The notes under the pieces: generated by a model
Seen by the model: the letters and a program-made list of their open reading frames with translations, nothing else
Told to the model about the DNA's origin: nothing
Databases searched by the model: none
Source of the DNA: Hyphomicrobiales bacterium
GTDB lineage: Bacteria; Pseudomonadota; Alphaproteobacteria; Rhizobiales; Rhizobiaceae
Assembly: GCA_900472395.1 (NCBI GenBank)
Contig: UCHV01000025.1
Location: forward strand, 62,001-126,000
DNA: 64,000 bases
Direction: 5' to 3'
Position numbers and translations under genes: made by a program
In this document: piece by piece, positions 15,858-23,226 of the stretch
Numbering within the stretch: position 1 is the stretch's first letter
How the letters are laid out: every line of letters starts with the position of its first letter

Positions 15858-16841
15858 ATGACGCAACCAACAATCAGAGTCGCTTCGATCGGCGAATGTA
15901 TGATCGAGATGCAATGCAAGCCCGATGGGTCGATCACCCAGGCTTTCGGTGGCGATACCTTTAACACCGCTGCTTACATGGCGCGTCTCGGCGCGGGCCT
16001 TGGCTCTTTCGTTTCCTATGTCACCGCAATCGGTGATGATCCGTTCAGCGATCAGATGGCCGCCTTCTGGAAGGAACAGGGCGTCGATGATCACCTTGTC
16101 CTTCGCCTGAAGGGGCGTCGTGCCGGCCTTTATTTCATCCGCACCGATGCCGCCGGGGAGCGCCGCTTCTTTTACTGGCGCGGCGAGGCGGCCGCCCGGG
16201 AAACCTTTGAATCGGATGGCTCGAAAGACCTGCTGGAAGCCCTCGGGTACTACACCAGCGTCTACCTGTCGGGCATCAGCCTTGCCGTCCTGCAACCCGA
16301 AAGCCGGGAGCGTCTGCTCGAACGGCTGGAGGAACTTGCCCGCGCCGGTGTCGCCATCGATTTCGACGGCAATTACCGCCCGCTCCTTTGGGGTGACATC
16401 GAAAATGCGCGGGCCGTCTATGAGCGCGTCATCGGGTTTTCCACCCGCGTACTGGTCACCATCGAGGAACTGGAAGTGCTGGGCCTCGAACCAGCGGTCG
16501 AGGCGGGCATCGCATATTTCGCGAAATTGCCCGGGCTCGAAGTGGTGATCAAGGACGGCCCGGGAGACGCCACGCTCATCCATGGCGGCAAGGTGGAGAT
16601 CGTGCCCGCCACCAGGGTCGCCAAAGTCGTCGATACCACGGCGGCCGGCGACAGTTTTTCGGCCACCTACATCCTCGGGCGCCTTCTCGGTCTTCTACCC
16701 GCAGACGCCGCCGCCCGAGCGCATATCGTCGCGGGTGCGGTTGTCCAGCACCACGGCGCCATCATTCCGGAAGGAGCAACGCCAGACGTTTTTTCAAACG
16801 AGATTGCACAGCGCGGACGGCAGATCGCTGCCGCCGAATAG
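15858..16841 (+). CDS. kdgK: 2-dehydro-3-deoxygluconokinase (PfkB family sugar kinase)
   Basis: 327 residues of the PfkB/ribokinase fold. The N-terminus is IRVASIGECMIEMQCKP, followed by the substrate GGDTFNTAAYMARLG-type motif. The C-terminal PfkB signature is DTTAAGDSFSATYI, with the catalytic Asp in AAGDSF. The specific call (KDG to KDPG) is supported by the genes that follow: KDG permease, YhcH, KduI and KduD. It is the first gene of the operon and is divergent from pflB. An Eda aldolase to complete the route is not in this window. Confidence 0.9.
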   Translation: MTQPTIRVASIGECMIEMQCKPDGSITQAFGGDTFNTAAYMARLGAGLGSFVSYVTAIGDDPFSDQMAAFWKEQGVDDHLVLRLKGRRAGLYFIRTDAAGERRFFYWRGEAAARETFESDGSKDLLEALGYYTSVYLSGISLAVLQPESRERLLERLEELARAGVAIDFDGNYRPLLWGDIENARAVYERVIGFSTRVLVTIEELEVLGLEPAVEAGIAYFAKLPGLEVVIKDGPGDATLIHGGKVEIVPATRVAKVVDTTAAGDSFSATYILGRLLGLLPADAAARAHIVAGAVVQHHGAIIPEGATPDVFSNEIAQRGRQIAAAE

Positions 16842-16870
16842 CGAAAAGAATTTTCTGGAGAAATGCCAAA

Positions 16871-17887
16871 ATGAATATCAAAAAAGCAATCGACAAGGTG
16901 CCAGGCGGATTGATGCTCGTGCCGCTTATTCTCGGCGCGCTTTGCAAGACCTTTTTTCCCTGGGCCGGCAGTTATTTCGGCTCGTTCACCAACGGCCTGA
17001 TTTCGGGCACGGTTCCGATTCTCGCCGTCTGGTTCTTTTGCATGGGCACGTCGATCGATCTGCGCGCAACCGGCACGGTGCTGCGCAAATCGGGTAACCT
17101 CGTCGTCGTCAAGACGCTGGTTGCCTGGGGTGCGACCTATATCGCCGCCCAGTTCCTGCCGCTCGAAGGCGTCCAGTCGGGCCTGTTCATGGGCTTTTCG
17201 GCACTCGCCATCTGCGCCGCGATGGATATGACGAATGGCGGTCTCTACGCCGCGGTCATGCAGCAGTATGGCACCAAGGAAGAATCGGGTGCCTTCGTGC
17301 TGATGTCGATCGAATCGGGTCCGCTGGTCTCGATGCTGATCCTCGGTGCAGCCGGTGTCGCCACTTTCGAACCGCATCTGTTCGTCGGCGCCGTCCTGCC
17401 GTTCCTGATCGGCTTCATCCTCGGCAACCTCGACAAGGACCTGCGCGCCTTCTTCAAAGGCGGCGTCACCACACTCATCCCGTTCTTCGGTTTTGCGCTC
17501 GGTAACGGCATCGACCTCAACGTCATCCTGACCACCGGTCTCGGCGGCATCTTGCTTGGCGTCCTCGTCATCGTCATTACCGGCATTCCGCTGATGCTGG
17601 CTGACAAGATCATCGGCGGCGGTAACGGTACTGCCGGTCTGGCCGCCTCGTCGGCTGCCGGTGCGGCCGTCGCCAACCCGATGATCATCGCCGAAATGGC
17701 ACCGCAGTTCAAACCCGCCGCCGCCGCTGCCACCTCGCTGGTCGCCGCCGCGTGCCTGACCACGGCCATCCTGGTTCCGATCCTGACCGGCATGTACGCC
17801 AAGCACATGAAAAAACGGGCAGGCGTGACCGAAGCCGCCCCGGCCGATGCGCTTCCAGCAGGCGATGCCTTGAGGCCTGCCGAATAA
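16871..17887 (+). CDS. kdgT: 2-keto-3-deoxygluconate permease
   Basis: A polytopic inner-membrane proton symporter of 338 residues. The sequence has the KdgT pattern: MNIKKAIDKVPGGLMLVPLI at the start, then ICAAMDMTNGGLYAAVMQQYG in the middle, then FKPAAAAATSLVAAACLTTAI near the end. About ten hydrophobic helices are visible. It imports ketodeoxygluconate, so the next enzyme is KdgK immediately upstream. Spacing to kdgK is about 30 bases, consistent with one transcript. Confidence 0.93.
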   Translation: MNIKKAIDKVPGGLMLVPLILGALCKTFFPWAGSYFGSFTNGLISGTVPILAVWFFCMGTSIDLRATGTVLRKSGNLVVVKTLVAWGATYIAAQFLPLEGVQSGLFMGFSALAICAAMDMTNGGLYAAVMQQYGTKEESGAFVLMSIESGPLVSMLILGAAGVATFEPHLFVGAVLPFLIGFILGNLDKDLRAFFKGGVTTLIPFFGFALGNGIDLNVILTTGLGGILLGVLVIVITGIPLMLADKIIGGGNGTAGLAASSAAGAAVANPMIIAEMAPQFKPAAAAATSLVAAACLTTAILVPILTGMYAKHMKKRAGVTEAAPADALPAGDALRPAE

Positions 17888-17895
17888 GTTCGTCG

Positions 17896-17920
17896 GGGAC
17901 CGGCGCCCGGCGTCGGTCCC
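17896..17920 (+). promoter_or_regulatory. Intercistronic hairpin kdgT-yhcH
   Basis: A near-perfect 10-bp stem (GGGACCGGCG / CGTCGGTCCC, one mismatch) with a 5-base loop. There is no U-run after it, so it is more likely an mRNA-stabilising or processing structure inside the operon than a terminator. Confidence 0.45.
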
Positions 17921-17948
17921 GCCCCACGCATATTCAAGGAATATTGTA

Positions 17949-18410
17949 ATGTATCTCAGCCATCTCGCCACGCTCGATCGCGACGCCGCCATCCTGCCTG
18001 AGAATGTCCGCAAAGGTCTCGATTTCCTCGCAAGCACAGATATCGCATCGCTGCCTGCCGGCCGTGTCGATATCGAAGGCGACGCCGTCTTTGCGCTGAT
18101 CCAGGATTACGACACCGCCCCGAAGGCAGAAAAGCGCCCGGAATCGCATGCCCGCTATATGGATATCCAGTATGTCTTTACCGGGCGCGAAGTCATCGGT
18201 TACGCACCGCTTGCCGGCGACCACACGGTCGAGGAAGACTTGCTCGAAGGCCGCGACGTCCGCTTCTATTCGAACGTGACCGACGAGACTGATCTCCTTA
18301 TGGGCCCGGGTGCCTACGCACTTTTTTACCCGACTGACATCCACCGTCCGGGTTGCGCTGCCGAGGTTGCCGGCAAGGTCCGCAAGGTCGTCGTCAAGGT
18401 CCTTCTCTGA
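17949..18410 (+). CDS. YhcH/YjgK/YiaL family protein
   Basis: 153 residues of the YhcH beta-barrel (DUF386) family. Visible motifs are AEKRPESHARYMDIQYVFTG, with the conserved His and Arg, and FFPTDIHRPGC-like FYPTDIHRPG, with the metal-binding His. Members are often found with sialic acid, uronate or gulonate genes and may act as sugar mutarotases or isomerases. Here the neighbours handle ketodeoxyuronates, so a role in anomer conversion of a pathway sugar is plausible. It is the third gene of the kdg-kdu operon. Confidence 0.88.
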   Translation: MYLSHLATLDRDAAILPENVRKGLDFLASTDIASLPAGRVDIEGDAVFALIQDYDTAPKAEKRPESHARYMDIQYVFTGREVIGYAPLAGDHTVEEDLLEGRDVRFYSNVTDETDLLMGPGAYALFYPTDIHRPGCAAEVAGKVRKVVVKVLL

Positions 18411-18462
18411 GGGCCGCAACCGCCTCTTTCATCACGATACAAGTTTCCACAGGAGTTACACC

Positions 18463-19305
18463 ATGGACATCCGTTATTCGGCCAGCCAGAGAGATTTCAA
18501 GCGTTACACGACCGAAGAAACACGCGCCGAATTCCTCATCGAAAAGCTTTTCGTCGCTGACGAAATCCTCGCCACCTACAGCCATGTCGACCGTATGGTC
18601 GTGTTCGGCTGCATGCCGGTAAGTGAAGCCGTGCCGCTGGACAAAGGCATCGACTGCATGAAAAACTTCGGCACCAACTACGTGCTGGAGCGCCGCGAAC
18701 TCGGCATCTTCAATCTCGGTGGCGAAGGCTCGATCGACGTTGATGGCGAAGTGTTCGAGGCAGGCTTCAAGGATTGCCTTTATGTCACCAAGGGCACCAA
18801 GCAGGTCACCTTCCGCAGCAAGGACGCAACCAAGCCGGCAAAATTCTACATGATCTCGGCGCCGGCCCACAAAATTTGCAAGACCACCTTCCTGTCGATG
18901 TCGGACGCCAAGAAAAAGCCGGTCGGTGATAACGCCACCGCCAACAAGCGCGTCATCAACCAGTTCATCCACCCGGACGTTCTGGAAACCTGCCAGCTGT
19001 CGATGGGCCTGACCGAACTCGATCCGGGCAATGTCTGGAACACCATGCCGGCCCACACCCATGAGCGCCGTTCGGAAATCTACTACTACTTCAACATCGC
19101 CGAAGATCAGGCCGTCTTCCACATGATGGGTGAGGGCCAGCAGACCCGCCATATCCTGGTCGGCAACGAACAGGCCGTCATCTCGCCATCGTGGTCGATC
19201 CATGCTGGTTGCGGCACCGCCAACTACACGTTCATCTGGGCGATGTGCGGCGAAAACCTCACCTTCGACGACATGGACCACATCCCGATCAACGAACTGC
19301 GTTGA
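18463..19305 (+). CDS. kduI: 5-dehydro-4-deoxy-D-glucuronate isomerase
   Basis: KduI converts 5-keto-4-deoxyuronate from unsaturated oligogalacturonides into 2,5-diketo-3-deoxygluconate. The 280-residue protein has the KduI cupin pattern: MDIRYSASQRDFKRYTTEE at the start, TMPAHTHERRSEIYYYFNI with the metal-binding histidines and Glu, and SPSWSIHAGCGTANYTFIWA late in the protein. ATG 18463 follows AGGAG; the open frame upstream overlaps the yhcH end and is not used. Together with kduD it implies use of pectin-derived material. Confidence 0.96.
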   Translation: MDIRYSASQRDFKRYTTEETRAEFLIEKLFVADEILATYSHVDRMVVFGCMPVSEAVPLDKGIDCMKNFGTNYVLERRELGIFNLGGEGSIDVDGEVFEAGFKDCLYVTKGTKQVTFRSKDATKPAKFYMISAPAHKICKTTFLSMSDAKKKPVGDNATANKRVINQFIHPDVLETCQLSMGLTELDPGNVWNTMPAHTHERRSEIYYYFNIAEDQAVFHMMGEGQQTRHILVGNEQAVISPSWSIHAGCGTANYTFIWAMCGENLTFDDMDHIPINELR

Positions 19306-19341
19306 TCGCCCGTTGCCGGGCCGGATCCCGGTCTGCGGAAT

Positions 19342-19371
19342 AAGGCGGCAGCAGGTTTGCGCTGCCGCCTT
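19342..19371 (+). promoter_or_regulatory. Intercistronic hairpin kduI-kduD
   Basis: A perfect 11-bp stem (AAGGCGGCAGC / GCTGCCGCCTT) with an 8-base loop. Downstream bases are pyrimidine-rich but not a T-run. It could partially terminate or protect the upstream mRNA and so lower kduD relative to kduI. Confidence 0.5.
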
Positions 19372-19404
19372 GCCTTCCCTTCGTATTCAAGGATTTTTTT
19401 GATC

Positions 19405-20190
19405 ATGAGTTACACCGACGCTTTCTCGCTCAAGGGCAAGGTCGCCCTCGTCACCGGTGCTTCCTACGGTATCGGTTTTGCGCTTGCCAGCGCACTGGCC
19501 GAAGCCGGCGCCACCATCGCATTCAATGATGTCAACGAGGAATTCCTCGCCAAGGGTATCGAAGCCTACAAGGCTGCCGGCATCGACGCCAAAGGTTACA
19601 TCTGTGACGTCACCGACGAGCCGGGCGTGCAGAAACTGGTCGCCGATATCGAGAAAGACCTCGGCCCGGTCGATATTCTCGTTAACAATGCCGGCATCAT
19701 TCGCCGCACCCCCATGCACGAAATGGACGTCAAGGATTTCCGCCAGGTCATCGATATCGACCTGACTGCACCCTTCATCGTCGCCAAGGCTGTCATTCCC
19801 GGGATGATCAAAAAGGGTGGCGGCAAGATCATCAACATCTGCTCGATGATGAGCGAACTCGGCCGCGAAACGGTTTCGGCCTATGCTGCCGCCAAGGGCG
19901 GCCTGAAGATGCTGACCCGCAACATCGCCTCCGAATACGGTTCGCTGAACATCCAGTGCAACGGCTTGGGCCCGGGTTACATCGAAACCCCGCAGACCGC
20001 ACCGCTGCGCGAACCGGGCCATCCGTTCAACGCCTTCATCCTGGCAAAAACCCCGGCCAACCGTTGGGGCACCACGCAGGATCTGAAGGGCCCCGCCGTC
20101 TTCCTCGCCTCGCCTGCATCGGATTTCGTCAACGGCCACGTCCTCTACGTCGATGGCGGCATCCTGGCCTATATCGGCAAGCAGCCCTGA
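19405..20190 (+). CDS. kduD: 2-dehydro-3-deoxygluconate 5-dehydrogenase (SDR family)
   Basis: 261 residues. The short-chain dehydrogenase pattern is clear: NAD-binding TGASYGIGFALASALAEAG, NNAG in DILVNNAGIIRRT, and the catalytic Ser and YxxxK in MMSELGRETVSAYAAAKGG. Sequence alone also fits gluconate 5-dehydrogenase. The partner kduI and kdgK/kdgT favour reduction of 2,5-diketo-3-deoxygluconate to KDG, which KdgK then phosphorylates. ATG 19405 follows a weak AAGGA ribosome site. It is the last gene of the operon. Confidence 0.88.
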   Translation: MSYTDAFSLKGKVALVTGASYGIGFALASALAEAGATIAFNDVNEEFLAKGIEAYKAAGIDAKGYICDVTDEPGVQKLVADIEKDLGPVDILVNNAGIIRRTPMHEMDVKDFRQVIDIDLTAPFIVAKAVIPGMIKKGGGKIINICSMMSELGRETVSAYAAAKGGLKMLTRNIASEYGSLNIQCNGLGPGYIETPQTAPLREPGHPFNAFILAKTPANRWGTTQDLKGPAVFLASPASDFVNGHVLYVDGGILAYIGKQP

Positions 20191-20215
20191 TCTTTGTCGG
20201 GCATTAAATATGGAG

Positions 20216-20239
20216 GCCGGGGTTCGCGCCCCGGCTTTT
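20216..20239 (+). terminator. Rho-independent terminator of the kdg-kdu operon
   Basis: A 7-bp GC-rich stem (GCCGGGG / CCCCGGC) with a 6-base loop is followed by TTTT. It lies about 25 bases after the kduD stop. Confidence 0.85.
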
Positions 20240-20297
20240 CATATGGTTGTTTTTGACGGCCGAGAGTTTACAATCAGGGCGGACGATGGAGATCACA

Positions 20298-20528
20298 ATG
20301 TCTGCCAAGGCCCGTAAGCAAGCCAATGTTTCAGTCGATGCCGCACTGTTGTCGGATGCGCGTCATCTCGATATCGACGTGTCACGGGTTGCGGAAACAG
20401 GCCTTGCCGCGGCGGTAAAGGCCGAACGCGAGCGGCGTTGGCGGCTGGAAAATGCCGAAGCTATCCGCGCTGAAAACGAATATATCGAAAAACATGGATT
20501 GCCCCTCGCAAAATATCGGCAATTCTGA
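20298..20528 (+). CDS. CcdA family antitoxin
   Basis: A 76-residue small protein with an N-terminal ribbon-helix-helix pattern (KQANVSVDAALLSDARHLDI, then SRVAETGLAAAVKAERERRW). The C-terminal tail ends YIEKHGLPLAKYRQF, typical of CcdA, where it wraps around the toxin. The antitoxin normally binds its own promoter and neutralises CcdB. ATG 20298 has GGAG 7 bases upstream and is preferred over the ATG 12 bases earlier. Its stop overlaps the ccdB start (TGATG), so they are coupled. Confidence 0.85.
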   Translation: MSAKARKQANVSVDAALLSDARHLDIDVSRVAETGLAAAVKAERERRWRLENAEAIRAENEYIEKHGLPLAKYRQF

Positions 20529-20827
20529 TGGCCCGCTTCGATGTATTTCGGGACAAGCATGGTTCGTTCCTGTTGCTCGATCCCCAGTCGGATTTACTAG
20601 ACGGCATCAAAACGCGTGTCGTGGCGCCGCTCTTTCCAGTGGACGATATGTATTGGCAGATAGGAAAGCTCAATCCTCGCTTTGATATCGATCAAGTGAC
20701 TTACGTTATGGCGACGCACCGTCTGGGTGCTATCGAAGCTCAAGAACTCGGGCCTTTAGTCACAAGCCTTTCCGCGCATGCGGATAAAATTTTGGCTGCT
20801 ACCGACTTTCTCTTTCAAGGCTTCTGA
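20528..20827 (+). CDS. CcdB family toxin
   Basis: 99 residues. It matches the CcdB gyrase-poison family: MARFDVFRDKHGSFLLLDPQ, then GIKTRVVAPLFPVDD, then LNPRFDIDQVTYVMATHRLG. The C-terminal aromatic FLFQGF corresponds to the tail of CcdB (WGI in F plasmid); the Trp and Ile are not conserved, so gyrase poisoning should be tested. CcdB blocks DNA gyrase unless bound by CcdA. It is located in the chromosome beside metabolic genes rather than on a plasmid. Confidence 0.87.
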   Translation: MARFDVFRDKHGSFLLLDPQSDLLDGIKTRVVAPLFPVDDMYWQIGKLNPRFDIDQVTYVMATHRLGAIEAQELGPLVTSLSAHADKILAATDFLFQGF

Positions 20828-20849
20828 TCTGTGAGTTGTAAATCGTGTC

Positions 20850-21107
20850 CTACACCCAGCGTGGACCATCACCTCGTCCGGTCAAAAGCCACGAGAGGCT
20901 GACTTCCAACAGTCGCGCAATCAGCGGCAGGCGGTTGGCCGTCGGTTCGGCACGGTCGTTTTCCCAGGAAGCCCATGTATCGGACGATACCGTGATGAAA
21001 TCCGCCGCCTCACCGACCGTCATGTCGATCGCGTCGCGGGCAAGCGAAATGCGGCCGCCAATCGTGTCGTCTGCGGAATAATCGGGTTCGATCTGTTCTC
21101 GGTGCAT
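20850..21107 (-). CDS. Small XRE-family helix-turn-helix regulator
   Basis: 85 residues; nearly the whole protein is one XRE domain: GGRISLARDAIDMTVGEAAD, then the recognition-helix stretch SSDTWASWENDRAEPTANRL and ARLLEVSLSWLLTGRG. ATG 21107 has AGGAG with a six-base spacer; a longer start at 21140 lacks one. It converges on ccdB with 22 bases between. Its target is unknown; it might regulate the ccd genes or the betaine transporter, but neither is shown. Lacking a ligand domain, it probably works as a small repressor. Confidence 0.8.
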   Translation of the reverse strand: MHREQIEPDYSADDTIGGRISLARDAIDMTVGEAADFITVSSDTWASWENDRAEPTANRLPLIARLLEVSLSWLLTGRGDGPRWV

Positions 21108-21150
21108 CAGGCACTCCTGTCGGCGATCGATCGTCGCCACACATCAGATA

Positions 21151-21176
21151 GGCTTCGCCGTGCATCCGGCGAAGCC
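21151..21176 (-). terminator. Perfect 10-bp hairpin after the first binding-protein gene
   Basis: GGCTTCGCCG and CGGCGAAGCC are separated by TGCATC. The hairpin lies 29 bases past the minus-strand stop of the betaine-type binding-protein gene. It likely ends that operon, although the following T content is low; transcript 3'-end protection is an alternative. Confidence 0.65.
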
Positions 21177-21204
21177 CTTCTTGATAAAATGTTCGGAGAC
21201 GAAC

Positions 21205-22113
21205 TTAGCCTTCGTCACCAATCCAGCTTTTGATCTGGTCCGGATGGCTCTCGATATATTTCGCCACCGCAGCGTCGTATGAGGTGTCCTGTGCGTCGGA
21301 CATGCCGGCCTCGAGATCTTCAAGAGGGATTTTCATGCGCGACAGGAATTCCGCAGCTGCCGGATTGTCGGTCTTGAAATCCGTGCGCGACAGGATGTCG
21401 ACATGTTCGGAACCGCCGATCGCCTTTTTCGGGTCGTCGATGTAACGCATCTTGTATTTCCCGAACATCCAGTGCGGGCTCCACGCCGTCGCGACAAACC
21501 ACTTTTCGTTGCGATAGGCACGATCGACCGCCGACAGCATGCCGGCCTCGCTGGAAATCTGCAGCGTGTAACCGTCGAGACCGTAATCCTTCAGTGCCTG
21601 CTGCGACATGCGGGTCAGGCCGGCGCCCGGTTCGGTGCCCTGCACCTTGCCCGCCAGTTTTTCCTGCACTTCGGGCTTCTTCAGATCCTCAAAAGAGGCG
21701 ATTTCGCTTTCAGGAACATAAGCCGGAACAACCCAGCCCTGTTTTGCGCCTTCATAAATGGTGCCGAGTGTTTCGACCCGATCCTTCACCTTGTCGTAAT
21801 AGTCGGCATGGGTCACCGGCAGCCACGCCATCAGGATCGCGTCCAGATCGCCACGGCTGACACCCTGGAAAAGCGGTGCGACATCGGTTTGCAGCAATTC
21901 GACCTTCTGGCCGAGTTTGTCCTCGATAACCTTGGCAGCAAGTTTGGTCACGAATTCGGCGTCGGACCATGGGGCGTAACCGAGTTTCACCGTCTTGGCA
22001 TCCTGCGCCATGGTCGGCAGCGCGGATGTGACCAGAAGCGATGCGGCAAGGCCGAGCGAGGCAGCGAGTGTCGTGCGGCGGGTAACGGCTTTTTTTGAAA
22101 ATGTCTTCAGCAT
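21205..22113 (-). CDS. Glycine betaine/proline-type ABC transporter substrate-binding protein (copy 1)
   Basis: 302 residues of the OpuAC/ProX-like family. It has a signal-peptide N-terminus (RRTTLAASLGLAASLLVTSA, cleaved near MAQDA). The mature part is VKLGYAPWSDAEFVTKLAAK, then LFQGVSRGDLDAILMAWLP, with Trp residues suitable for a cation-pi cage binding a quaternary amine. It is the last gene of a four-gene operon and a close paralogue of the gene just upstream. ATG 22113 is used; the open frame continues upstream without support. The ligand could be betaine, choline or proline betaine. Confidence 0.88.
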   Translation of the reverse strand: MLKTFSKKAVTRRTTLAASLGLAASLLVTSALPTMAQDAKTVKLGYAPWSDAEFVTKLAAKVIEDKLGQKVELLQTDVAPLFQGVSRGDLDAILMAWLPVTHADYYDKVKDRVETLGTIYEGAKQGWVVPAYVPESEIASFEDLKKPEVQEKLAGKVQGTEPGAGLTRMSQQALKDYGLDGYTLQISSEAGMLSAVDRAYRNEKWFVATAWSPHWMFGKYKMRYIDDPKKAIGGSEHVDILSRTDFKTDNPAAAEFLSRMKIPLEDLEAGMSDAQDTSYDAAVAKYIESHPDQIKSWIGDEG

Positions 22114-22208
22114 GGCTCTTCTTGTGGGTGGTCCGTCAGCGTCCTGTGCGCATGGCAGTGGAGGCAATGGACCGCTTGAAGTTGAACAACTTCCAATGCG
22201 GAAAGGGG

Positions 22209-22241
22209 CTCACGACCGCGCCGCAAGGGCACGGTCGTGAG
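22209..22241 (-). promoter_or_regulatory. Hairpin between the two binding-protein genes
   Basis: CTCACGACCG and CGGTCGTGAG form a perfect 10-bp stem with a 13-base loop. It lies between the copy-2 stop (22256) and the copy-1 start (22113), and may reduce expression of the distal copy or protect the copy-2 transcript. Confidence 0.5.
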
Positions 22242-22255
22242 AAATTCAATCAGGC

Positions 22256-23158
22256 TTATTCACCGACCCAGGTTTTGATCTGATCCGGGTGATCCGCGAT
22301 ATACTTCGTCACGGCCTCGTCATAGGAGGTCTCCTGCGCATTGAACATCGCCGCCTCGAGATCGGCGATCGGCAGTTTCATGCGCGAAAGGAAGGCGGCA
22401 ACCGTCGGGTTTTCATCCTTGAAGCCCTTGGTGGCGATGATGTTGACGACTTCGGCCTCGCCGAGAGACTTCTTGGGGTCTTCGAGGTAACGCAGCTTGT
22501 GCTTGCCGAACATCCAGTGCGGGCTCCACGAGGTGGCGACAAACCACTTCTCGCCGCGGTAAGCACGGTTGACCGTGGTCAGCATGCCGGCTTCACTGGA
22601 AATCTGCAGCTTGTAGTCGTCAAGCCCGTAATCCTTCACTGCCTGCTGCGAAAGACGCGTCAGGCCGGCACCCGGATCGATGCCCTGAATGGTCTTGGCA
22701 AGCTTTTCCTGAACCTCGGGCTTCTTGAGGTCTTCGATGGAAGCGATCTCGCTTTCCGGGATATAGGTCGGAACCACCCAGCCGAGCTTGGCGCCATCGT
22801 AAACGGTGCCGAGCGTCTCGACCTTGTCCTTGACCTTGTCAAAGTAGTCCGCATGCGTTGCCGGCATCCAGTTCATCATCATGATATCGACATCACCACG
22901 GCTGACACCCTGATAGAGCGGGGCTACATCCGTCTGAACCAGATCAACCTTGCCGCCGAGTTCATCGGTGATCAGCTTGGCAGCCAGCTTGGTGACGAAT
23001 TCGGCATCGGACCATGCGGACCAGCCGATCTTCACCGGCTTGACGTCCTGCGCCATTGTCGGGAAAGCGGAGCCGGCAACGAGGGCCGCGGCAAGGCCGA
23101 GCGTTGCGCCAAGTGTGGTGCGACGAGTGGTGCCGGTCGTGAAAAGGTTCTTCAGCAT
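22256..23158 (-). CDS. Glycine betaine/proline-type ABC transporter substrate-binding protein (copy 2)
   Basis: 300 residues. It has a twin-arginine-like N-terminus (TGTTRRTTLGATLGLAAALVAG) followed by MAQDVKPVKIGWSAWSDAEF. By eye it is about three-quarters identical to copy 1 along its whole length, including the Trp/Tyr motif and C-terminal HPDQIKTWVGE. The two copies probably arose by tandem duplication. The ligand pocket differs at some places (GYAPW vs GWSAW), so substrate preference may have diverged. It is the third gene from the promoter. Confidence 0.9.
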   Translation of the reverse strand: MLKNLFTTGTTRRTTLGATLGLAAALVAGSAFPTMAQDVKPVKIGWSAWSDAEFVTKLAAKLITDELGGKVDLVQTDVAPLYQGVSRGDVDIMMMNWMPATHADYFDKVKDKVETLGTVYDGAKLGWVVPTYIPESEIASIEDLKKPEVQEKLAKTIQGIDPGAGLTRLSQQAVKDYGLDDYKLQISSEAGMLTTVNRAYRGEKWFVATSWSPHWMFGKHKLRYLEDPKKSLGEAEVVNIIATKGFKDENPTVAAFLSRMKLPIADLEAAMFNAQETSYDEAVTKYIADHPDQIKTWVGE

Positions 23159-23226
23159 GAGTTCTCCTTGATGGGAGTTTCAGTGATCGCGGGTTCAGCA
23201 CCCGCATGAAAGGCACGGGGACTGGC

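Noticed and set aside
16667..18037. A 456-codon minus-strand frame opposite kdgT
   Set aside because: It is an antisense shadow; the plus-strand genes are well supported and this frame is low in hydrophobic pattern and rich in Asp, Arg and Gln.
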